Counted from the stretch's first letter, positions 8,812 to 17,534 are shown. The stretch: 64,000 nucleotides of DNA from Streptomyces aidingensis (GCF_900112355.1 NZ_FOLM01000004.1:212871-276870), one strand, 5' to 3'. Translations and numbers: made by a program. The notes: generated from the letters alone by a model not told the origin.

Positions 8812-9351
8812 GTGACACGGTTCACCCTTGTACGGTCGGAAGCGCTTGCTGCCTGCTCCGGCGCCGGTACCGGCCGGCCGCCGGTGACCGCCGTGCCGGG
8901 CGCCGGGTGCTCCCACCGCGAAGACGAGTTCACGCTGCCGGCCCGGGCCGAGTCGGTGGCCGAGGCGCGGCGCCTGACCAGGGACCGGCTCGACGGCTGG
9001 GAGGTGCACCGGGACATCCGCGACACGGCCGTGCTGGTGGTGTCCGAGCTGTTCACCAACGCGGTGGTGCACACCGGCAGCGAGTCGGTGGCATGCCGGA
9101 TGCGCCGGGAGCGCGGCGCCGGGAACGGGGAGCCGCCCCGGGTGCTCCACATCGAGGTGTGCGGACGTCCGGGGCCGCCCGGCCGGGACCCGGACGGCGC
9201 ACCGGGCACCCGGCTGCCGGGTGAGGAGCACGGCCGCGGACTGCTGCTGGTGGAGGCGGTGAGCTGTGCCTGGGGGATACGCGACGGCCACCGGGGCGGC
9301 TGGTCGGTCTGGGCCAGGCTGCCCCTGACCGCGGAAGGAGACCGGGGATGA
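8812..9351 (+). CDS. ATP-binding protein, RsbW-like (GHKL) anti-sigma type
   Basis: 179 aa from GTG at 8812, chosen because the -10 box lies 7 nt upstream. The segment RDTAVLVVSELFTNAVVHTGS contains the N-box (E-LFTNAV-H), and the end has H-RGLLLVEAVSCAWG, the G-box-like region of small HATPase_c_2 proteins. These proteins normally sit opposite XRE/DUF397 genes in Streptomyces, as here. It likely binds ATP and a protein partner and is not a complete kinase. Its stop overlaps the start of a 35-aa ORF. Confidence 0.85.
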   Translation: MTRFTLVRSEALAACSGAGTGRPPVTAVPGAGCSHREDEFTLPARAESVAEARRLTRDRLDGWEVHRDIRDTAVLVVSELFTNAVVHTGSESVACRMRRERGAGNGEPPRVLHIEVCGRPGPPGRDPDGAPGTRLPGEEHGRGLLLVEAVSCAWGIRDGHRGGWSVWARLPLTAEGDRG

Positions 9352-9455
9352 AGGGGCACGGAAACGGCCGACGGCATCCGGGCGGGCGCGCGGGCCGGCC
9401 GCCGCGGCGGCGCGGCGACGGCACCGGGGGCCCGCTGCGCGGGTCCCCGCGCTGA
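9348..9455 (+). CDS. Arg/Gly-rich 35-aa small ORF, translationally coupled
   Basis: ATG at 9348 overlaps the upstream stop (ATGA), and an AAGGAG site lies 7 nt before it. Its own TGA overlaps the ATG of the next gene (TGATG at 9453-9457). The 35-aa product begins MKGHGNGRRHPGGRAGRPPR and is strongly basic. The perfect ribosome binding site and the two overlaps argue for translation, at least as a coupling device. No similarity is recognised. Confidence 0.55.
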   Translation: MKGHGNGRRHPGGRAGRPPRRRGDGTGGPLRGSPR

Positions 9456-10099
9456 TGCCGGTCCCCGGCGCCGGACGGCCGGCGCGGCCTGCGCGTGGCC
9501 TCCCCGGGCCGCACGGGGAGGCGCGCACGGCGGACACGGCGCGCACGGCCGGTGCGGCGGAGGCGGTGCGCCGCCTGGAGCGGGTGCGGCTGTGCCTGCC
9601 TCCCGGCCTGCCCGCCCCGCTCGGCCATGACGCCGTCGGGGTGGCCGCCCCGCTCGGGCCGCGGATCAGCCGCTCGCTGCCGCGGACCGGCTGCGTGTTC
9701 GCCGATGCCGAGCGCTGGTGGTGGATCGTGCCCGGGCAGGCGGACACCGGCCTCGTCTGGCCGGACGCCGCCGACTATGCGGCCGGGGCGGTGCTGAGCC
9801 GCGGGCGGGCGGCGGGCGGCGGCCCACGCCTGGCGTACTGGCCCAAGGACAATGTGCCGTACACCCACCCGATCATGCTCTACATCGTGCTGTGCAATGC
9901 CCTGGGGCGGCGCCCGGAGTGGCGCGAGGCTCCGCGGGCCGAGGCCCCGGGGGCCGAGGCCCCGGGGCCGGTGCACGCCCTGCACCGGCCCGTCCCGGAC
10001 GGCAGGGGCGGCGGGGCGGCCGGACGGACCGGCGCGAGGGAAAGACCGTGGTCTTCCGCGGCCCGGCCACCTGAGCCCGGCAGCCGCGGGCCGGGGTGA
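9455..10099 (+). CDS. Uncharacterised actinobacterial protein
   Basis: 214 aa from ATG at 9455, coupled by TGATG to the 35-aa ORF. The conserved-looking core is RSLPRTGCVFADAERWWWIVPGQAD ... YWPKDNVPYTHPIMLYIVLCNALG, flanked by Pro/Ala/Arg-rich ends. No signal peptide, membrane segment or catalytic motif is visible. It forms the third member of an operon with the ATP-binding protein, so a regulatory role is possible but unproven. Confidence 0.6.
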   Translation: MPVPGAGRPARPARGLPGPHGEARTADTARTAGAAEAVRRLERVRLCLPPGLPAPLGHDAVGVAAPLGPRISRSLPRTGCVFADAERWWWIVPGQADTGLVWPDAADYAAGAVLSRGRAAGGGPRLAYWPKDNVPYTHPIMLYIVLCNALGRRPEWREAPRAEAPGAEAPGPVHALHRPVPDGRGGGAAGRTGARERPWSSAARPPEPGSRGPG

Positions 10100-10154
10100 C
10101 CGGACCGCCGGACCGCCGGACGGAGCGGGCGGCGGGATGGTTAGGCTCGGTCGC

Positions 10155-10646
10155 ATGTCTGTGTATGAGACCGAGATCGGTGCACTGCTGGGCGGCTCCG
10201 CGGAGCTGGGCCGGTACCGCGACAAGGCGCTGCTCATCGTCAACGTGGCTTCCCGGTGCGGCCTGACGCCGCAGTACGAAGGGCTGGAGCGGCTGCACGA
10301 GCGGTATGCGGGCCGGGGCTTCAGCGTGCTGGGCGTCCCCTGCAACCAGTTCATGGGCCAGGAGCCGGGCGCGGCCGAGGAGATCGCGCAGTTCTGCTCC
10401 GCCACCTATGGCGTGACCTTCCCGATGACCGAGAAGATCGAGGTCAACGGGGACGGCCGGCACCCGCTGTACGCGGCGCTGACCGGCACGGCGGACGCCT
10501 CCGGATACTCCGGGGACATCCGCTGGAACTTCGAGAAGTTCCTGGTGGCACCGGGCGGTGAGGTGGTGGCCCGGTTCTCGCCGCAGACCGGGCCGGAGGC
10601 CCCGGAACTGCTCGCCGCGGTGGAGAAGGCCCTCCCGGACGCCTGA
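10155..10646 (+). CDS. Glutathione peroxidase family (thiol peroxidase)
   Basis: 163 aa from ATG at 10155. The order of motifs is typical: NVASRCGLTPQY with the peroxidatic Cys (about residue 36), PCNQFMGQEPG (Gln), and WNFEKFLV (Trp/Asn). Bacterial members of this form usually use thioredoxin rather than glutathione, and actinomycetes lack glutathione, so the reductant is probably thioredoxin or mycothiol-linked (inference). A TAGGCT box at 10142-10147 lies 7 nt before the ATG, suggesting a leaderless mRNA. It removes hydroperoxides in the cytoplasm. Confidence 0.92.
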   Translation: MSVYETEIGALLGGSAELGRYRDKALLIVNVASRCGLTPQYEGLERLHERYAGRGFSVLGVPCNQFMGQEPGAAEEIAQFCSATYGVTFPMTEKIEVNGDGRHPLYAALTGTADASGYSGDIRWNFEKFLVAPGGEVVARFSPQTGPEAPELLAAVEKALPDA

Positions 10647-10689
10647 CCCGGGCCCGTCCTGTACCCGTCCGGCCCGCACCGGGCCGCGC

Positions 10690-11439
10690 TCAGGCTGGTG
10701 TGCCGCCGCGGCGGGCCAGCACCAGCCGGGCCCGGGGCGTGCCGTCCGGACGCCGGCCCAGCTCCGGCAGCGGCCGCAGTTCGACCGCGAAACCCGCCCG
10801 GGCCAGGTCGTTCAGCACATCGGCCAGCGGAAAGGTGCGGTAGTACATGATGAAGCGCGGACGCCACACCGCATTGCGCACCCGCATGGCGGCGTCGAAG
10901 CCGAGCAGCGTCCAGTAGTCGCGGGAGAGCACCTTCGGCGGGGCGCCGATCGGGAAGGCGAAGTGGCCGCCGGGCCGCAGCGCGCCGTGCACCTGCCGGA
11001 AGAGGGCCGGCCTCTCCCGCGGCAGGAAGTGGCCGAAGGCACCGAAGCTGACGGCCAGGTCGAAGACCGGCCGGAAGGGCAGCCGGCGGGCATCGGCCCG
11101 GATCCAGTGCGTCGCCGGGCCTCCCGGAGCCGGCTCCGCGGCGGCCCGGGCAGCCCGGGCGGCCCGCAGCATGCCGGCGCTGAAGTCCACCCCGGCCACC
11201 CGCTCCTCGCACAGCTCGCGCAGCATCGCGGTGCCCGCCCCGGTGCCGCAGCAGACGTCGAGTCCGCTGCCGAACGGGCCCAGTGGCCGCAGCGCCCCGG
11301 CCACGGCCCGCAGCACCCGGTCAGGGGTGCGGAAGGGCGTCCGGTCGAATTTCGGCGCCAGCAGGTCGTAGCCGCGCTCGGTGGACGACAGCGCCTGCAC
11401 GGCGAGTTCGCGGAGAGTCGGGCCCTGCGGAGAGTACAC
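10690..11439 (-). CDS. Class I SAM-dependent methyltransferase
   Basis: 249 aa from GTG at 11439; a TACCGT box 7 nt upstream suggests leaderless expression. Motif I is LDVCCGTGAGT, followed by RVAGVDFSAGMLRAARAA (acidic residue after strand 2) and FDLAVSFGAFGHFLPRERPALF (motif IV region), as in methyltransferase type 11/25 proteins. The substrate cannot be deduced. Convergent with the peroxidase gene, 43 bp apart. Confidence 0.85.
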   Translation of the reverse strand: MYSPQGPTLRELAVQALSSTERGYDLLAPKFDRTPFRTPDRVLRAVAGALRPLGPFGSGLDVCCGTGAGTAMLRELCEERVAGVDFSAGMLRAARAARAAAEPAPGGPATHWIRADARRLPFRPVFDLAVSFGAFGHFLPRERPALFRQVHGALRPGGHFAFPIGAPPKVLSRDYWTLLGFDAAMRVRNAVWRPRFIMYYRTFPLADVLNDLARAGFAVELRPLPELGRRPDGTPRARLVLARRGGTPA

Positions 11440-11529
11440 GCCTCCACGGTAGCGCCGGCCGCCCCGCCACGGGGCCCGGGCGGCCGGTCCGGGCGGCTCG
11501 GCGGGATCGCCGGTCGGCGGGCGGCGGCC

Positions 11530-12480
11530 TCAGTAGGGCCGGGCGGCGCCGGGGTCGGCGGGTCCGCCGGGCTCTCCGGGCCGGGGCGGCTCCTCCTCCG
11601 GCGACTCCACCTCGCCGGTCTCGTCGGTCTCGGTCCTGATCTGCTCCTTGCGCACGGTGCCGCGGACGGTCTCGTCCTCGGTGTGCTCCTCGGTGGTGAG
11701 GCGGACCCGCTCCTTGGGCTCCACCTCGGTGTCCACCACCGGGCGCTCCTCGTGCAGGGTGACCTCGTACTCGGCCTCGCTGATCTCGGGGCCGGAGACG
11801 GCCTCGCCCCGGTTCTCCGGGGTGATGGGCTCCCGCTCGATCCGGGCCTCCTCCTTGCGCACCGGGATGGTGGCCTGCTCCTCCTCGGTGACGACGTACT
11901 TGCGCAGCCGGACCCGGCCGGTCCGGTAGCGCTCCTTGCCGACCCGCAGGTGTTCCTCGGAGCGGGTCATGGCGTCGTCGGTGGGGCCTGCGGCGGCCCG
12001 GCCCTCCGTGGGGGCGGCCTCCGGGGCCCGCCTTCTCTCCGCCTCCTCGGCGGTCCCCGCCGCGCCCGCGGCGCCGGCCGCGGTCCCCGCCGCGCCCGCG
12101 GTTCCCGTCACTCCCGCGGTTCCGGCCGTTCCGGCGGCCTCGTCGGTGCGCTGCCAGGCGGCGTCCCAGTCCAGGCCGTAGTAGTCGTACAGCCGGTGCT
12201 CCTGCTGTGCCGAGAGATGGCCGCCGGCCTCCAGCGAGACCTCGGGCGCCTCCTTGACCTTGTTCTTGGAGTAGGCCACGGCGAGATGGTCCTGGACCAT
12301 GGCGGCACCCTCCAGCGGGACGAAATGCTCCCCGCCGAACATACCGGTCTTCACTGTCGCCCACTCGGGCCGCCCGGTGGCGTCGTCCAGATAGACGTTC
12401 TTGGCGGCCCCGATCTTGTGACCCTCCGCGTCGTACACCGGATGCTCCAGCACGGCGGGGATCTGTTCCCGGGTGATCAC
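11530..12480 (-). CDS. PRC-barrel and DUF2382 domain protein
   Basis: 316 aa, GTG start with AGGAG 6 nt upstream. Residues 1-100 are a PRC-barrel (HPVYDAEGHKIGAAKNVYLDD..GRPEWATVKTG). Residues about 115-160 are a Gly/Ala/Thr low-complexity linker. Residues 170-300 are DUF2382: charged repeats such as EEHLRVGKERYRTGRVRLRKYV, EEARIEREPI and EAEYEVTLHEERPVVDTEV. Such proteins are often stress-induced and may bind membranes or nucleoid components; the exact role is unknown. Confidence 0.9.
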   Translation of the reverse strand: MITREQIPAVLEHPVYDAEGHKIGAAKNVYLDDATGRPEWATVKTGMFGGEHFVPLEGAAMVQDHLAVAYSKNKVKEAPEVSLEAGGHLSAQQEHRLYDYYGLDWDAAWQRTDEAAGTAGTAGVTGTAGAAGTAAGAAGAAGTAEEAERRRAPEAAPTEGRAAAGPTDDAMTRSEEHLRVGKERYRTGRVRLRKYVVTEEEQATIPVRKEEARIEREPITPENRGEAVSGPEISEAEYEVTLHEERPVVDTEVEPKERVRLTTEEHTEDETVRGTVRKEQIRTETDETGEVESPEEEPPRPGEPGGPADPGAARPY

Positions 12481-12609
12481 TGTCTACTCCTGACACTGGG
12501 CATGACTGTTGTGATCCGGGTCACCTCTCGGGGCGGGGTGAAACCGTGGTGCGGAAGGTGAGGACGAGACGGAAGTTGTCCCCGGCCGGACCGGCGCCGG
12601 GGGCACGGC

Positions 12610-12957
12610 TCAGAACCGGGCCCGCGGCACCGGGGCGGACCGCGGCGGCGCCCCGGCCTCCGGCGTCGCCCGCTCGAACTGGGCGGCCTGGAGCCCGTAC
12701 AGCTCGGCGTAGTGACCGCCGGCGGCCAGCAGTTCCTCCGGGGAGCCCGACTCCACCAGCTCTCCCCGGTGCAGCACATGGACCAGATCGGCATCCCGCA
12801 CCGAGGCCATCCGGTGGGTGATCAGGATGACCGTCCGCCCGCCGTCCGCCAGCGCCCGGATGCGCCGGAACACCTCCTGCTCGGCCCGGGCGTCCAGCGC
12901 CGCGGTGGGCTCGTCCACCACCAGCACCGGAGCGTCCCGGTAGGCGGCCCGGGGAAG
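12610..12957 (-). pseudogene. ABC exporter ATPase, 3' fragment (left of the IS)
   Basis: About 115 residues survive, starting LPRAAYRDAPVLVVDEPTAALD (Walker B and D-loop) and continuing through the switch histidine (LITHRMASVRDADLVHVLH) to the natural C-terminus. The transmembrane domain, Walker A and LSGGQ signature are missing. The break falls exactly at the conserved ALARA-type segment that follows the signature motif, where the end of the insertion sequence begins. It belongs to the MdlB/MsbA exporter type. It faces away from the element, as does the non-identical fragment on the other side. Confidence 0.85.
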
Positions 12958-12983
12958 CTGTCCGGAAACAAGGCGTTGCTTTG
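12950..12983. repeat. Left terminal inverted repeat of the ISAzo13-type element
   Basis: Aligned to the reverse complement of 15090-15123, about 25 of 34 positions match. The outermost 9 bp (CGGGGAAGC) are identical, and AACAA is conserved further in. The outer bases also serve as codons of the ABC fragment. Confidence 0.75.
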
Positions 12984-13008
12984 ACGGGGCCGTGATCGTT
13001 GATCTTAC

Positions 13009-15099
13009 GTGGTCATATCTCCATTGATCTGCGGTCATCTGGCCTCGCGGTTGCAGTTGTTGCTTCCCCACCTCAATGAAAGGCAGCGACGGTTGCTCCT
13101 CGCTGCTGAAGCGAAAGGGCTGGGCCATGGAGGGATACGGACCGTGGCCCGAGCGGTTGGCGTCAGTGAAACGACCATCCGAAAGGGCATCGCCGAACTC
13201 GACATGGAGCCGCTCCCGGACGGCCGCGTCCGACGCCCGGGTGGTGGCCGCAAGGCCGCGGCAGACAAGAACCCGGACCTGCTTCCCGCCCTCATGGCCC
13301 TGGTCGAACCAGACGAACGAGGCGATCCCATGTCGCCGCTGAGGTGGACGACCAAATCTCTGCGGAATCTCGCCGGCGAGTTGACGAGGCAAGGGCACGA
13401 GGTCTCCGCGACCACGGTGGGCAAGCTGCTTCGCAAGAGCGGCTTCAGTCTCCAGTCGAACGTTAAGACCTTGGAGGGCAAACAGCACCCGGATCGGGAC
13501 GCACAATTCCAGTACATCAACAGTCAGGTGAAGAAGTATCAAGCGGTCGGCGAGCCCGTTATCAGCGTGGATACGAAGAAGAAAGAGCTGGTGGGCCAGT
13601 TCCACCAGGCTGGCCGTGAATGGCGCCCCCAGGGCGATCCGATCGATGTCGAAGACCACTCTCTTTTCGCTCGTCCAGGCAGGGAACAAGTGATTCCATA
13701 CGGAATCTACGACATCGCCGCCAACACGGGTTGGCTAAACGTCGGAGTGGACCATGACACCTCGGCCTTCGCCGTCGCCTCGGTCCGCCGGTGGTGGGAA
13801 AATCGCGGCCGGATCGATTATCCCAGCGCCACCCGCCTTCTGATCACAGCGGATTCCGGGGGCTCCAATTCCCCGCGCTACCGACTGTGGAAGTCTGAAC
13901 TGTCCGCTCTGGCCGAGGAGACGGGTCTGGCCATCACCGTTTGCCACTTCCCGCCCGGAACCTCGAAGTGGAACAAGGTCGAGCACCGCCTGTTCTCCCA
14001 CATCACGATGAACTGGCGGGGCAGGCCGCTGACCAGCCACGAGGTCGTCATCAAGACCATCAGGTCGACTCGCACCCGCGGCGGGCTCCGCGTGGAAGCC
14101 GAACTCGACACGCGCGAATACCCGACCGGTATCTCCATCAGCAAGGAATACGCGGATTCGCTGCCGATCGAACCGCATGAGACCAGGGGGGCGTGGAACT
14201 ACACCGTCCTCCCGCACAAGAGCGATCCCGCCTCAGTCCCTCGCGTCAATAGGCCGCAAGGTCTCAACCTTGAGGCGGTGGAGATGCTTTCGGACCCGCG
14301 GCTGACCGGCATGAATCCGGAGGATCTGACCGATCTCATCGCATGTCTGGCCCCTCTCCAAGAAGCGAGAGACGAGCAGCGGCGCTACGAGCGCCGTGGA
14401 GGCAAACGCCGGCGCACGAGAGGCGCGGGTGCAATCTCGGTGATTACGCCTGCGGTGAGAGTCCTGGCTACCGTGCTTTACCTGCGCGAGGTCATCCCCA
14501 TGCAGCTCCTGGGCGAACTGCTCGCCGTGGAGATTCAGCCTCTGCGTAGGGCGATCAACGAGACCCATCGAATCCTTACTGACCACAGCTGCGCCATCAG
14601 GCCGGTAACGCTGCGGCTTACCAGCGAACAGGCAGTACGCGATTATCTGGCGACGGGAACACGTGAGAGGCCCGAGATCCCGTTGGAGGTGCTGACCCAT
14701 CCCTCCATCACCGGTATGAGCCGAGAAGAACTCACCACCATGACCGAACGCGTATTGGTGCGCTATAGCGCGAGGCTTGAGGAGCTCAGAATCAAGCGAC
14801 GCAGCAGGGCATTGCACAAACTTCCCGGACTCGTATCTCAGAGGAAGGTCACCGACGCGGACCGCGTCCTGGCTGCTGTCCTCGGAATGCGACGAATTGC
14901 CACACGCCAGGCAATCGCCGACCTGTTCGGGGTGAGTGCGCGAACCATCGGAAACACCCTCGTGGAACTCCGTCCGCTGCTCGAAGCCGACGGGTACAAC
15001 CCGAAACTCATCCTGCGAGCCCAGCGGTTCTACACCGCCGAAGAGCTTCTCCAGTCCGTCCAGGCCGCAGGAGATATTGATGCCCTCCACAAACCATGA
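13009..15099 (+). CDS. ISAzo13 family transposase with long C-terminal extension
   Basis: 696 aa from GTG at 13009. Residues 10-60 hold a helix-turn-helix (GIRTVARAVGVSETTIRKG). Residues 150-400 carry the DDE nuclease core of the Rhodopirellula-type/ISAzo13 family: ISVDTKKKELVG (first Asp), LLITADSGGSN (second Asp), HFPPGTSKWNKVEHRLFS (Glu). Residues about 430-696 form an additional part with two similar halves (DPRLTGMNPEDL... and HPSITGMSREEL...), each followed by an HTH-like stretch such as ATRQAIADLFGVSARTIGNTL. It is longer than the 400-450 aa I expect for the family. The frame is intact, so the element may still be active. Confidence 0.88.
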   Translation: MVISPLICGHLASRLQLLLPHLNERQRRLLLAAEAKGLGHGGIRTVARAVGVSETTIRKGIAELDMEPLPDGRVRRPGGGRKAAADKNPDLLPALMALVEPDERGDPMSPLRWTTKSLRNLAGELTRQGHEVSATTVGKLLRKSGFSLQSNVKTLEGKQHPDRDAQFQYINSQVKKYQAVGEPVISVDTKKKELVGQFHQAGREWRPQGDPIDVEDHSLFARPGREQVIPYGIYDIAANTGWLNVGVDHDTSAFAVASVRRWWENRGRIDYPSATRLLITADSGGSNSPRYRLWKSELSALAEETGLAITVCHFPPGTSKWNKVEHRLFSHITMNWRGRPLTSHEVVIKTIRSTRTRGGLRVEAELDTREYPTGISISKEYADSLPIEPHETRGAWNYTVLPHKSDPASVPRVNRPQGLNLEAVEMLSDPRLTGMNPEDLTDLIACLAPLQEARDEQRRYERRGGKRRRTRGAGAISVITPAVRVLATVLYLREVIPMQLLGELLAVEIQPLRRAINETHRILTDHSCAIRPVTLRLTSEQAVRDYLATGTRERPEIPLEVLTHPSITGMSREELTTMTERVLVRYSARLEELRIKRRSRALHKLPGLVSQRKVTDADRVLAAVLGMRRIATRQAIADLFGVSARTIGNTLVELRPLLEADGYNPKLILRAQRFYTAEELLQSVQAAGDIDALHKP

Positions 15100-15123
15100 C
15101 GTTGTTCGCGCACGGCTTCCCCG
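15090..15123. repeat. Right terminal inverted repeat of the ISAzo13-type element
   Basis: Inverted partner of 12950-12983. The transposase stop codon (15097-15099) lies inside it. The outer end encodes Leu-Pro of the right-hand ABC fragment. Confidence 0.75.
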
Positions 15124-15448
15124 AGCCCACTACCGGGACGCCGACATCCTGATCGTGGACGAACCCACGGCCGCGCTCGATGCGCGCGCCGAGCAGCGGA
15201 TCTTCGACCAGATCCGGGCCCTGGCCGACGGCGGACGGACCGTTGTCCTGATCACCCACCGCATGGCCTCCGTCCGCCACGCGGACCTGGTCCATGTCCT
15301 CCACCTTGGCCGCCTCATCGAAAGCGGCACACCCGACCAGCTCCTCGAACAAGGCGGCCACTTCGCCGAGCTCTATGCCCTCCAAGCAGCCCAGTTCCAG
15401 CTGTCTGCACTCGATGTCACGGAAGCGACTCCCGCTCGCCCCGCGTAG
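15116..15448 (+). pseudogene. ABC exporter ATPase, 3' fragment (right of the IS)
   Basis: Begins LPRAHYRDADILIVDEPTAALD at exactly the same codon of the family as the left fragment and runs through LITHRMASVRHADLVHVLHLG to the C-terminus (110 residues). It is similar but not identical to the left copy (for instance IESGTPDQLLEQGG against VESGSPEELLAAGG), so it derives from a second ABC gene. Everything upstream of Walker B is missing. See the finding on a possible inversion. Confidence 0.85.
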
Positions 15449-15584
15449 CCGATGGCTGGCCGAATATCGGCTGGTGCTTGGCCAGCACATGTCCGTGCCG
15501 CTGACGTTGTCGCCTCGTGCGGTGACAGCGCCAGTGATTCCGAGGCCACACCAATGGTGCTTGCCGGATGAACCGTCGGCGTTG

Positions 15585-17399
15585 TCAACCCGCGCCACCT
15601 GGATTTTGCGCGTGCAGGAAGGAAGGCATCACGCAAACCTGACTAGTCTCCCGGGAGTTGAGGTCTTGTAGAAGGGCCTTGGCCTCCCTCTGCGCGGCCT
15701 GTGCCTCATCCTCGCGGCCCAGACCGCGCAGGGCGGCGGCCAACCAGGTGCGCTGCTTGGCTATCAGATAGGGGTCGAATGGCTGTTCGGCTGCGTGTTC
15801 CTGGGTCTTGTCGGCCCAGTGAATCGCCCTTTCATACTCGCCGACAGCCAAGTGGTACTCGGCTAACGTGCACGTGGTATAGACACGGCCGTATGGCAGC
15901 CGCGCCTTTGCGTAGCTGTCGGTGAGTAGGGCGAGGGCCTCGTTGTGGTTGCCCAGGTGCAGGTGACACCGCCCCAGATTGCTCTGGACGGTGACTTCCA
16001 GGTCGGCGAGGCCGGCTGCCCGCGCCTGGGTCAAGGCGCGGCGGGCAGCTTCGGAGGCTTCGGAGATGCGTCCGGTGTTGCCCAGGCAGGGCACCGTGTT
16101 GGCCAGTGCCACGGCCGCCTCGGCACACTTCCCTAGGGAAAGGAAGAGTTCCTCACTGCGGTGCAGCTGGGCCATGCCCGGTTCGCCCTCGCCGCGCAGT
16201 GCGTGTACTTTGCCCAACTGGCCCAGCGCCACTGCTTGGGCGAAGATGTCGCCGCGGCGTTCGGCTACGGTCAGCACGATCTCGTTCATCTGCTGCTGCA
16301 TCCGCCAGCGCTGCCGGACGGAGAAGTAGCTCTCCAACGCGCGCACTGCTTCCAGGGCAAAGCAGGACAGCGGACCACCGACCAGCTCGTTGCCGTTGTC
16401 GTACTCCGTCGCCGACATCTGTGCCGCCAGCGATAGGACGTCTTCCATAGCCTGATCAGCCCACTCCAGGGCCTGGGCCGTGCTAATGAACCGGCGTCCC
16501 TGGGGGAACCGCTTGGCGCCCTCGCGGTAGCGAGCCCGGTAGTTGTCCGCAACCGGAAGCGGACCGTTGACGCGGTGCAGCGATCCCAGATACCAGGACA
16601 ACAGGCCAGCCATGTGCTGGCGGTGCTGCTCGCCCAGCGTCGGCTGCCGTCGGCGGGACTGATCAAGTTGGAGACCGGGCTTGGAGCCGGACCTTCCCCG
16701 CCAGCGGTGCCACCAGCGCGAGCGGGCGCCCCCGCCCAAGGTGGACTCCGCAGTGCTCAAGGCGTGCTGAGTCTGGGCATGAGTACGTTCGATGCCCTGC
16801 AGCGATGTGACGGCGGACTCCAACTCCGTCGTGTGGCGGGCGACCAACTCACTCAGCCGGTCGCGCTCCTGGGCGGCTTCTTCCAGTTTCCGTAGCGCCA
16901 CTGCGGCGAGAGCTGCAGACTGCTCATTCTGCAACTGGAGGTTTACCAGGCTGGACTCCATGCGTTCGCAACGTTCGCGTTCCGACTTGAGCTGGACGCG
17001 CAGGTCTAGCACGATCCGCTCGGCCGTCTGCGCACGCTGCTCAGAGTGGGCAAGGGCGTCCTTGAGCACGTATACCTGGTGGCGCTGCGGCTCGTGTACT
17101 GCGCAGGCGGCGTAGTACAGCTCTCGGACCGAGGCGGACACCTCAGGAAGCACTGGTGCCCCAGTGTGCTGTTCGACCACCGCGTACAGCCGCTGGAGGA
17201 ACTCGATTTCCGGAAGCCGCCGGCCGTTGAGGTAGCGCGAGAGCGTGGAATCATCGATGCCAAGCACTGCTTCCAGCTGCGCCAGGGTCATATTCAAACT
17301 GCTGTAGAACTCACGGAGTCGCACGACCCACGCCCGCATCGCTGGCTCTAACCGCGTGCTCAGCGGGCTGAGCGGACGACCACGCCTTTCCTGCCGCAC
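15585..17399 (-). CDS. XRE-type regulator with coiled coil and tetratricopeptide repeats
   Basis: 604 aa. GTG at 17399 is preferred because AGGAG lies 9 nt upstream; a TTG at 17408 is the alternative. Residues 20-70 form an HTH (LNMTLAQLEAVLGIDDSTLSRYLNGRRLPEIEFLQRL). Residues 95-220 are a Gln/Glu-rich coiled coil. After a basic linker (RSRWWHRWRGR), residues 330-590 form TPR-like helical pairs (AVALGQLGKVHALRGEGEPGMAQLHRSEELF, QSNLGRCHLHLGNHNEALALL). Such SARP/AfsR-like or phage-type TPR regulators are common in Streptomyces accessory DNA. It probably senses a peptide or protein partner; the target is unknown. Confidence 0.75.
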   Translation of the reverse strand: MRQERRGRPLSPLSTRLEPAMRAWVVRLREFYSSLNMTLAQLEAVLGIDDSTLSRYLNGRRLPEIEFLQRLYAVVEQHTGAPVLPEVSASVRELYYAACAVHEPQRHQVYVLKDALAHSEQRAQTAERIVLDLRVQLKSERERCERMESSLVNLQLQNEQSAALAAVALRKLEEAAQERDRLSELVARHTTELESAVTSLQGIERTHAQTQHALSTAESTLGGGARSRWWHRWRGRSGSKPGLQLDQSRRRQPTLGEQHRQHMAGLLSWYLGSLHRVNGPLPVADNYRARYREGAKRFPQGRRFISTAQALEWADQAMEDVLSLAAQMSATEYDNGNELVGGPLSCFALEAVRALESYFSVRQRWRMQQQMNEIVLTVAERRGDIFAQAVALGQLGKVHALRGEGEPGMAQLHRSEELFLSLGKCAEAAVALANTVPCLGNTGRISEASEAARRALTQARAAGLADLEVTVQSNLGRCHLHLGNHNEALALLTDSYAKARLPYGRVYTTCTLAEYHLAVGEYERAIHWADKTQEHAAEQPFDPYLIAKQRTWLAAALRGLGREDEAQAAQREAKALLQDLNSRETSQVCVMPSFLHAQNPGGAG

Positions 17400-17534
17400 C
17401 GGCAACAACTCCTATCCGTAAGAATTCCCGGACCCTAGATCTTGCCGCATTCCCGCAAGATCGTTGTCTCCGCTGGCGCAGCAATCCCGCCCACACAACG
17501 CTGAATGCATCCTTCGCAACACCCGGGGAGCTCA

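Larger units (their letters stand above)
12950..15123 (+). mobile_element. ISAzo13-type insertion sequence, about 2.17 kb
   Basis: One long transposase gene is bounded by imperfect 34-bp terminal inverted repeats that begin in the flanking ABC fragments. Base composition is visibly lower in GC than the surrounding chromosome. The two flanks are 3' parts of two different ABC genes in opposite orientation, so a target duplication cannot be read simply. The shared flank CCCGRGCC is part of the conserved ABC sequence. Confidence 0.8.

Noticed and set aside
10558..12561. Plus-strand open frame of 667 codons
   Set aside because: Antisense to the methyltransferase and PRC-barrel/DUF2382 genes, which have clear domains and ribosome binding sites.
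12610..13689. A single 359-codon minus frame joining the ABC fragment with IS sequence
   Set aside because: The upstream part is antisense to the transposase; only the last 115 codons are ABC sequence, so it is a gene remnant.
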